11,717 nt of DNA from contig JAZDLC010000352.1 of assembly GCA_043802345.1 (NCBI GenBank), positions 1 to 11,717 on the forward strand, given 5' to 3'. The stretch is from JAZDLC01 sp043802345 (lineage in GTDB: Bacteria > Planctomycetota > B15-G4 > JADJEK01). Numbering within the stretch: position 1 is the first letter of the stretch; each line of letters starts with the position of its first letter. Below the pieces are notes generated by a model. It saw nothing but the letters and a program-made list of their open reading frames with translations, made no database searches and was not told where the DNA came from. Positions 6,486 through 11,717 of the stretch are shown here, in pieces. The position numbers and the translations under genes were made by a program.

Positions 6486-7525
6486 ATGTTCCGGAGGACG
6501 ATCGGCTCTCCTCCATCGGTGAGGAGAACGCGGATGTCGGTCTGCCAGATCTCTTCCCGGGAGACACCCGGAAGCTCCAACACGAAGGCCTTCTGCTCCT
6601 CCAGTCGCTGCATCTCGACGCCTCTGGCATGCACCGACCCGATCCGGTCGAACTGCCCTGCGGTCAACCCGAGCACGCCGTCCGGGTTCAGCCAGACCTT
6701 GATCCAACCCAGGTCTGCAACCACGACCTCGACGCGCCAGGGCTTGTCACCGCTGCCTGCGGCCAGACGGACTACACGCCGCAACGGGATGATCCGTCCG
6801 CCTTCCACGCCGGCCTCACTCTCTCCGGCCCGGCACGCCCGGACGCGCTCCCGGCAGAGAACGCACGCACCGAGATGGTTGGCGAACTCCGACTCCGGCT
6901 CGGCCAGGAATGCGTGATCCGATGCATCTCCCTCGCCAAAGCCCCACGGGCAGACCCGATAGGTTCCAGGGGCGGTCGCATCGGCCCGCGAGTAGTCGAG
7001 CAGTTCGAGGAAGAGGGAGGCGTCGGCGAACCCCCCGGCCTCCCGCCAGGAACCGACCTGCGACGCCGCCAGATCCAGACCATACGGCGCGAGCTCGTGC
7101 CACCGGCAACGAATCGCGCGCTCCCACTGGTGCAGCGTCTCTCTTGCCTTCTCCAGCGGATTCGCGAGCTCCAGGGGAAACCCGAGTTCCGTGACCGCCT
7201 GCTTCATCGCCGACAACCCGGCCGCATCGGCACTCCAGCGGAACCACAGGTCGCGCCTCCGCTCCTCAGCAGCCTCGCCCTCTGACTCGACCGCCCGTGA
7301 AACGATGACCTCGGGGTTCCGTGTCGCCAGCTCTCCGCATCCCCGGAGGACCGGCTCCTTCCGGCGAAGCTCCCCGGGGGTCCGGAGCTCCTTGAAGCAG
7401 CGGATCATTCCCACTGCGGACCAGGCCCGGAGCGCCGAGGGGGGTGACTCCAGATCCTCCAGGGCGTCGGCCAGCGCCTCCTCCCACGTGCGGATCTCCA
7501 GTTCGGCGTATTCAGTACGCGCCAT
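6482..7525 (-). CDS. Unknown protein with anti-sigma-type H-x3-C-x2-C zinc motif
   Basis: 347 residues, no signal peptide or membrane helix seen. The N-terminal 180 residues look helical (TWEEALADALEDLE, KARETLHQWERAIR). The centre carries SEFANHLGACVLCRERV (212-228) with H217, C221 and C224, the spacing of zinc-containing anti-sigma domains; C192 (YRVCPWG) could be a further ligand. The last 100 residues alternate as beta strands (WRVEVVVADLGWIKVWL, KAFVLELPG, DIRVLLTDGG). With a sigma-like gene two positions upstream, an anti-sigma role is plausible but inferred. The start at 7525 is set by GGAGG seven bases before the ATG, overlapping the preceding gene by 14 bases; an upstream ATG at 7576 has no such site. 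The Lon-like gene follows with a 4-base overlap. Confidence 0.86.
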   Translation of the reverse strand: MARTEYAELEIRTWEEALADALEDLESPPSALRAWSAVGMIRCFKELRTPGELRRKEPVLRGCGELATRNPEVIVSRAVESEGEAAEERRRDLWFRWSADAAGLSAMKQAVTELGFPLELANPLEKARETLHQWERAIRCRWHELAPYGLDLAASQVGSWREAGGFADASLFLELLDYSRADATAPGTYRVCPWGFGEGDASDHAFLAEPESEFANHLGACVLCRERVRACRAGESEAGVEGGRIIPLRRVVRLAAGSGDKPWRVEVVVADLGWIKVWLNPDGVLGLTAGQFDRIGSVHARGVEMQRLEEQKAFVLELPGVSREEIWQTDIRVLLTDGGEPIVLRNM

Positions 7526-8177
7526 GTCCGAGCCTCCGAGGTCGGCGGGATGGCCACGCCCACGTCTGCCTGTCATGGAACGTCGCCGGCCCCAGGCGAC
7601 ACCAGTAGCGTTCCAGCTTGTGATCGTGATAACCGCCCAGGTTCGCCTTCCGTCGAACCAGCGTGGCCGCCTCCCGGAACCGCTCCTTTGCCTTCATCTG
7701 TTCCGTTCCATCTGGAAAGTACGCCGTCGCGAGCCGCGCGTTGCTCACGATCACGATCAGCCCCGAGTCGGCCACGGCGGTCGAACCTTTGCGCTCCTCC
7801 ACCGGATCGCGGTCGAACACGCTGCGGCGCTGTCCCGGGTCGGTCCAGAGAACTGCGTATCCCTGCTCCTGACTGGTCACGAACTGCGGCCGGCCCAACG
7901 CACTCGAAAGCGCGTCGCGGAGTTTCTCCAGCAGATGCTCCACCACTTCCCGGTCGGGTGGGTCCTCGCCCATGGCTGCAGCCTGAAGCGCCTCGCACAC
8001 ATTCTCTCCGGACAGCACTTCCTTCCACGCGGGGTGATCGAAATGGTCTCTCGCGACATGCCTCCAACCCACTTCAAAGAAATGTGTCGCATCGACAGAC
8101 ATCTGATCGATCTCGTCAGAGGCCTTGCCGGTCGGGTCGAGAACAGGGGTCGGAATCTGCCATTCGTGGGAGTTCAT
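7512..8177 (-). CDS. Unknown 221-residue protein, second gene of the sigma/Lon operon
   Basis: Not recognised as a named family. The ATG overlaps the TGA of the sigma gene (ATGA), so translation is coupled. Residues 30-95 look helical (FFEVGWRHVARDHFDHPAWKE, REVVEHLLEKLRDALSSAL). Residues 105-155 look like a small beta sheet: YAVLWTDPGQRRSVFDRD, then GLIVIVSNARLATAYFPDG. A late 'TAYFP' strand after a hairpin reminds me of RNase toxins of the barnase/EndoU/colicin/RelE group, with basic and histidine residues behind it (RRK 175-177, H184, H186, K187, H201), but this is resemblance only. The C-terminus is arginine-rich. It could be an effector, a sigma partner or a Lon substrate. Confidence 0.84.
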   Translation of the reverse strand: MNSHEWQIPTPVLDPTGKASDEIDQMSVDATHFFEVGWRHVARDHFDHPAWKEVLSGENVCEALQAAAMGEDPPDREVVEHLLEKLRDALSSALGRPQFVTSQEQGYAVLWTDPGQRRSVFDRDPVEERKGSTAVADSGLIVIVSNARLATAYFPDGTEQMKAKERFREAATLVRRKANLGGYHDHKLERYWCRLGPATFHDRQTWAWPSRRPRRLGHGAY

Positions 8178-9046
8178 CTCGACTCTCCGATCAGTCCCCT
8201 GACGACATCGGAATGCCGTTGCAGGTGATCCTGAGCGCGCTTCAGATGCTGATCCACGGTGTTCCGGTTGGCGTACCCCAGGGCGCCCGACAGCTCCTCG
8301 ACCGGTGGCGGGAAGGCGCTCCAGGAGCGCGCGAGGAAGGTATCCGGATCGAGCTTCCGGTGCTGGCGGAGGAAGGTGATCTCTTGATTGCTGAGCCGAT
8401 CCAGCGGACAGCGCGACTGCCGATACCGGAAGGAGAGCAAGGGGCCGCCCCCGAGCCGCGTCCTCTCCATGAAGTCCAGAATGACTGCCGTGATCTGCGA
8501 CGATCCCCCCGCCGCATCCGGCCGAACCACGTGCAGGTTCCCCTCTCCCTCGAAGTCGATCTCCTCGCGAAACCTGGTCTCGCGTCGCTGGCGACGGAGG
8601 GCGTCGAGACGTGAGCGCTTCACCTTGGTGAGAACGCCGTTCAGGAAGTGCTCGGCATTGTCGGCCGCCCTGGCCATGAGCACGAGTCTCCTTCCATCAC
8701 CGCCCAGCCAGTAGAGCCACGCATCACTCGCGACCGCCCCCACATCAAGGGGGCTGTTCGACATGGGCACATCGGCCTGCGTGATGGTCGCGGCCAGGGA
8801 GAGAGAACCACCCGAGAAGAGCTGTGTCGCTCGCGCCATGATCAGCGGGGCGAGCAAGCTGTTCATTGCCGCGAACGCCTCTTGATCCGGGCGACCAGCT
8901 CGAAGAGCCGGCAGCAACCGCGCCACCTCGGCCACGAATTCATCCCGGTCCCGCATCGGAGCATTGTAGAGTCTCCGCTCAGGTGGTCCGCAAGGAATCA
9001 GCAGTGATGCGGTCTCGGCTGGGAAGATGGCCGGGGCGGTCTGCAT
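8174..9046 (-). CDS. RNA polymerase sigma-70-like (ECF-like) factor
   Basis: 290 residues, first gene of the operon. Region 2-like segment about 105-160: ASDAWLYWL, then NAEHFLNGVLTKVKRSRLDALRRQRRETRFR, resembling the helix and basic DNA-contact surface of sigma factors. After a long linker, residues 247-277 (PPVEELSGALGYANRNTVDQHLKRAQDHLQ) form a helix-turn-helix like sigma region 4, with the typical 'GY-NRNTVDQHL-RA' pattern. At 290 residues it is longer than usual ECF factors (about 170-200). The start at 9046 is chosen for AGGAG five bases upstream; an in-frame ATG at 8956 (MRDRDEF) lacks a site and one at 9181 lies inside the divergent gene. Likely role: transcribe its own operon and/or the divergent DUF3800-like gene. 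Confidence is good for the fold, moderate for true promoter recognition. Confidence 0.85.
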   Translation of the reverse strand: MQTAPAIFPAETASLLIPCGPPERRLYNAPMRDRDEFVAEVARLLPALRAGRPDQEAFAAMNSLLAPLIMARATQLFSGGSLSLAATITQADVPMSNSPLDVGAVASDAWLYWLGGDGRRLVLMARAADNAEHFLNGVLTKVKRSRLDALRRQRRETRFREEIDFEGEGNLHVVRPDAAGGSSQITAVILDFMERTRLGGGPLLSFRYRQSRCPLDRLSNQEITFLRQHRKLDPDTFLARSWSAFPPPVEELSGALGYANRNTVDQHLKRAQDHLQRHSDVVRGLIGESR

Positions 9047-9062
9047 GTGATCTCCTGGACCT

Positions 9063-9090
9063 GCAACGTTCGTGGCCCTGGAGAATCTGA
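9063..9090 (+). promoter_or_regulatory. ECF-type promoter candidate for the DUF3800-like gene
   Basis: In the 121-base divergent gap, GCAACGTT (9063-9070) and TCTGA (9086-9090) are 15 bases apart, close to the GGAACTT-N15/16-TCTGA arrangement recognised by sigmaE-type factors. No good TTGACA/TATAAT pair was found in the gap. A start near 9096 would give a leader of about 70 bases. A single site of this size can occur by chance. Confidence 0.28.
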
Positions 9091-9167
9091 CAGCTCGCCC
9101 GGAAGATCCCCCATTGCCTTCGAAAGCCGCCAGGATCGCACGAGGGTCAGAAGAACGGGAGACCTCG

Positions 9168-11390
9168 ATGTCCGACCGCAAGCTGTTTCACCTGCTGCTC
9201 GACGAAAGCGGCCTCTTCTGCGAGACCTCGACCAACCCCGGTGACCAGGCGCTCGCCCGCAGCAAGCGCCCATTCCCGAGCCAGCTCGCCGGAATCGTCG
9301 TCCCCGACGGTGAGGAGACCGGATCGCGGATCGAAAGCCTCGTCAACATGGCGCGCCGCCAGGTCGGGATGGAGGCGACCGACGAGTTCCACGGCACCGA
9401 CCTGGTGAGAGACCCCGCCTACAACGACCTGGTGGTCGAGGTCGCAAGGCAGATCCAGAAACCCGGGTGGCAGGCCGTCCGGATGGTCAACAAGGAGGGG
9501 GTGAGCTATGGCGATCGGCGGCAGAACTACAGCAACATCGTGACCGAGCTGGCGGTCCGGATCCTCGAGAAACTCGGCCGCGCTGAGGACGGGCCTCTCG
9601 AGCTGAAGCTCTGGCCCGCCATCGTGATCACCAGCAGCGATCCGGACATCCCCTTGTGGAAGCGGACGATCCTGCCCGACGAGTACATCCTGAGGATCCA
9701 GGAGCAGATGGCCCTCCTCGCCGTGCGCATGGGATGGGCCGAGCAGTCCGCAAGATGGCGCCTCACCTTCGGTGGCACGCCTTCGGGAAAGAAGGACCAG
9801 CGATTCTGGATCTGCGACCTTCTCAGCAACGCCAGCCACGACGACTACAGCGCCCGCAACAGGGACGCACGCCAGGCGCTCAATGCAGCGTTCGGTGATT
9901 GCGACTTCACCCTCTCCATCCCGGAGATCCCGAACCGCGTCACCGACCTGCGGCAGCAAGGCTTCCAGGGCCTCGCTCTCCGCGAGCTGGCCGAGCACGC
10001 CATCCGGAACAATGATGAGGATCAGCACGCCGCCACCCTCGACAAGATCCGCCGCGACCTCTTGGACGATCTGGTCCGCGCCGGCGCGCCCGCGCGCGAC
10101 AATCACCTCGCCACGCTGGCCGCCTGGGTCGATCAACTGATCGATCATGCCCGCGATCTCATCCGCGGGCCGGCGGCTGCACGCTGGCTGGTCGAACAGG
10201 TCGCCAGGCCGCTGGCCCACATGCTGGACGACCAGGCAGCGAGCATCTCCTGGTTCCAGTACCAGATGCACCGGGCCATCCTCTCCGCCTCCAATCACCG
10301 CGGCGATCTGACCGCGGCCCGCGAGGCGATGCATGCCATGGTCCCGCTCACTCCGCACCTCGCGGAAAGGTGGGAGCACGGCGACGTGCTCCTGAGGGGC
10401 CTGGTCGTCGAGGCGGTTCACCGCACCGATTGTTACGAACACACCGAGGCGAGGGATCGCTCCCGCCTCGTCGCCGGCTTTTACGGGAGCCTCGCGGACC
10501 TGTGCCACGATGCGCTGGGCGATGTCTTCCCCGAGACCGTCCGCTCGCAGGTCCTCGGTGAGGCCCTGGGAACCGAACTCCAGGCGGAGATGTACGCGGG
10601 CGGCCTCGACGACGCAGCCCGGCTGGAAAGCCTGCGCAGCCTCAGCGACCGCGCGCTGGATCAGTTCAGCCGGGAGGAGGACCGCAACCGTCAGCTCCAG
10701 TACCGCTGCCAGCTCGAGATGCTGGCCGGCCAGTTCGAAGAGGCTCGCCGCTACCTCGCGCAAGCCGTCGGGGTCGAGGAGCCTGCCTACGGCGCGCTCT
10801 GGTCCGGCGCCCAGGGGGACGGACCGGCAAGACCCTGGTTCCTCCTCCACTACCTGCGCCTCGCGTCCCGCGCTCTCCTGCACGGCAGCGCCGGCGAGCG
10901 GAAGGAGGCGCAAGGGGTCATCGCCAGGGCACGGCTCGAGTGCCTGCCGGAAATCGTCACTCCGCCTCCCCAGGAGTACCCGGCCCACGGAATCCGCCGC
11001 TACGCGGCCGTCGCCGCCGCCGCCACGGGAGACGTCAATGGCGCACTCTCGATCCTCGGCCAGCTGCGCGCGCTCTACCCGGAAGACAATCCCACCAGGC
11101 AGCCGCTGCTCGCGACCATCCGGATCGCGACGCACCTGGAGGTGGCCGCCTGCCTCTGGTCGAAGTCCGAGGCAAAGGCCCGGGAGTTGATCGACTCCGC
11201 CGACCGCGGTCGTCCAGGAGCCCTCACCCTGCTGGAGCGGTTGCTCCGTCAGACCGGCGACGACCTGCCCGGCTTCGCCCACGTCTTCGGACCCTGGATG
11301 GAGGACCTGCCAGGACTTCTCAAATCAGGAGGCGATGCGACGGCCGTGCGTTCCGCCCTTCTCGCGATGGGCGCTCAGGTCGGGTACTGA
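9168..11390 (+). CDS. DUF3800-like protein with C-terminal helical-repeat (TPR-like) region
   Basis: 740 residues, cytoplasmic. Residues 1-230 carry the landmarks of DUF3800 (RNase H-like fold, function not established, frequent in accessory and mobile regions): strand plus acidic motif FHLLLDESG (7-15; D12, E13), QLAGIVVPDG (39-48), DEFHGTDL (72-79) and the late WICDLLSNAS (214-223; D217). Residues about 260-740 are helix-rich with paired-helix, tetratricopeptide-like spacing (ARRYLAQAVGVEEPAYGAL, HLEVAACLWSKSEAKARELIDSA), suited to protein interaction or sensing. The start at 9168 (MSDRK) is supported by GGGAG six bases upstream; the in-frame ATG at 9072 would add 32 unconvincing residues. 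It diverges from the sigma-factor operon and converges on the last frame of the window, 27 bases away. It is the likely output gene of the sigma switch (inference). Confidence 0.92.
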   Translation: MSDRKLFHLLLDESGLFCETSTNPGDQALARSKRPFPSQLAGIVVPDGEETGSRIESLVNMARRQVGMEATDEFHGTDLVRDPAYNDLVVEVARQIQKPGWQAVRMVNKEGVSYGDRRQNYSNIVTELAVRILEKLGRAEDGPLELKLWPAIVITSSDPDIPLWKRTILPDEYILRIQEQMALLAVRMGWAEQSARWRLTFGGTPSGKKDQRFWICDLLSNASHDDYSARNRDARQALNAAFGDCDFTLSIPEIPNRVTDLRQQGFQGLALRELAEHAIRNNDEDQHAATLDKIRRDLLDDLVRAGAPARDNHLATLAAWVDQLIDHARDLIRGPAAARWLVEQVARPLAHMLDDQAASISWFQYQMHRAILSASNHRGDLTAAREAMHAMVPLTPHLAERWEHGDVLLRGLVVEAVHRTDCYEHTEARDRSRLVAGFYGSLADLCHDALGDVFPETVRSQVLGEALGTELQAEMYAGGLDDAARLESLRSLSDRALDQFSREEDRNRQLQYRCQLEMLAGQFEEARRYLAQAVGVEEPAYGALWSGAQGDGPARPWFLLHYLRLASRALLHGSAGERKEAQGVIARARLECLPEIVTPPPQEYPAHGIRRYAAVAAAATGDVNGALSILGQLRALYPEDNPTRQPLLATIRIATHLEVAACLWSKSEAKARELIDSADRGRPGALTLLERLLRQTGDDLPGFAHVFGPWMEDLPGLLKSGGDATAVRSALLAMGAQVGY

Positions 11391-11417
11391 AAGTCGTTTG
11401 ACCTCAGCCCGGCGTGA

Positions 11418-11717
11418 TCAGCCGGCCAGGCGGGCTCTCTCGTCCCCGAGTTCTTGCGCGAGCCCCTCTTCCGCCAGGTCGGGGATGACCACCCCGGCAG
11501 CGACCATGCCGGCGAACAGGATCAGCCGTGACACCGGGTTCTGCACCAACTTGACCGGACCGCACGGGCGGCCGGCCAGCGACGATACGATCTGCATGGC
11601 AAGCCGCAGGACGGTGTGCACCACCACATCGACCCTCATGTCGATCGCGCACAGCCTTTCCACGAGAGCGGCCGGATTGAACCCGTCACTCCCCGAAGAG
11701 TACATTCCGTCCGGCAG
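11418..11717 (-). CDS. Unknown protein, possibly the C-terminal end of a longer gene
   Basis: A minus-strand frame stops at 11418 and is open to the right edge. An ATG at 11705 would give 95 residues (MYSSGSDGFNPAALVERLC...), but four codons before it are also open and its only SD-like bases (GGACGGA) are poorly spaced, so the gene may start outside the window. A hydrophobic stretch (RLILFAGMVAAGVVIPDLA, about residues 60-78) could be one membrane helix or a buried strand-helix. No family recognised. It converges with the DUF3800-like gene. A competing frame at 11404-11652 is arginine-rich and less protein-like. Confidence 0.5.
   Translation of the reverse strand: MPDGMYSSGSDGFNPAALVERLCAIDMRVDVVVHTVLRLAMQIVSSLAGRPCGPVKLVQNPVSRLILFAGMVAAGVVIPDLAEEGLAQELGDERARLAG

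Noticed and set aside
6486..6707. Upstream extension of the Lon-like protein to the ATG at 6707
   Set aside because: It would overlap the zinc-motif gene by over 200 bases and adds an arginine-rich tail; the GTGA overlap at 6482-6485 is a better start.
4854..6917. 687-codon plus-strand open frame opposite the Lon-like gene
   Set aside because: The minus-strand frame has Lon motifs, a coupled start and operon position; the plus frame has none and begins without a ribosome-binding site.
7191..8614. Plus-strand frames of about 350 codons across the sigma and 221-aa genes
   Set aside because: They cross boundaries of two coupled minus-strand genes and are serine/arginine/proline-rich shadows.
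9147..11282. 711-codon minus-strand open frame opposite the DUF3800-like gene
   Set aside because: Mirror frame of a gene with clear DUF3800 landmarks and a good ribosome-binding site; composition is valine/glycine/arginine-rich without recognisable domains.
11404..11652. 82-codon minus-strand frame near the right edge
   Set aside because: Arginine/glycine-rich alternative frame to 11418-11717, which has a more protein-like sequence.
1..11717. CRISPR array, tRNA, rRNA or complete insertion sequence
   Set aside because: No regularly spaced direct repeats, cloverleaf, rRNA segment beyond a ten-base tail match, or transposase motifs were seen.

Overview
The window is GC-rich, densely coded bacterial chromosome. 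The only universally recognisable gene is rsgA (ribosome-maturation GTPase). The other gene families (a secreted M64-type peptidase, a secreted alpha/beta hydrolase, a large accessory operon with its own sigma factor) fit the large genomes of Planctomycetota, Acidobacteriota, Myxococcota and similar phyla. The phylum cannot be fixed from sequence reading alone. No rRNA, tRNA, CRISPR array, transposase or integrase was seen.

Left part (1-2681): the N-terminal end of a secreted M64-family peptidase runs off the left edge on the minus strand. A 372-base gap follows, with a good sigma70-type promoter pointing right and a possible 30-codon reading frame pointing left. Then come rsgA (+) and a convergent secreted alpha/beta hydrolase (-).

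Middle (2797-4562): a long perfect hairpin, then a minus-strand protein with paired CBS domains and a C-terminal region carrying an R-x4-H motif like that of HEPN RNases. The 558-base gap behind it is non-coding but structured. It holds a 16-bp perfect stem, a short palindrome that looks like an operator, a 9-bp hairpin, and a self-contained promoter-to-terminator unit of about 104 nt that looks like an unannotated small RNA gene.

Right part (4563-11390): this is the most interesting section. Four minus-strand genes overlap by 4, 14 and 4 bases, so they form one translationally coupled operon. In order of transcription they are: an RNA polymerase sigma-like factor (290 aa), an unknown 221-aa protein, a 347-aa protein with an H-x3-C-x2-C motif typical of zinc anti-sigma factors, and a 640-aa protein with a Lon-type (S16) Ser-Lys protease domain but no ATPase domain. 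Divergent from the sigma gene, across 121 bases, is a 740-aa protein with a DUF3800-like (RNase H-fold) N-terminus and a long helical-repeat C-terminus. My reading, which is inference, is a regulated-proteolysis switch: a stimulus activates the Lon-like protease, the protease destroys the zinc-motif anti-sigma, and the freed sigma factor turns on the divergent DUF3800 effector and perhaps its own operon. The logic parallels the CRISPR-associated CalpL-CalpT-CalpS cascade, but no CRISPR component is visible here.

A further minus-strand reading frame of about 95-100 codons touches the right edge and may be incomplete.
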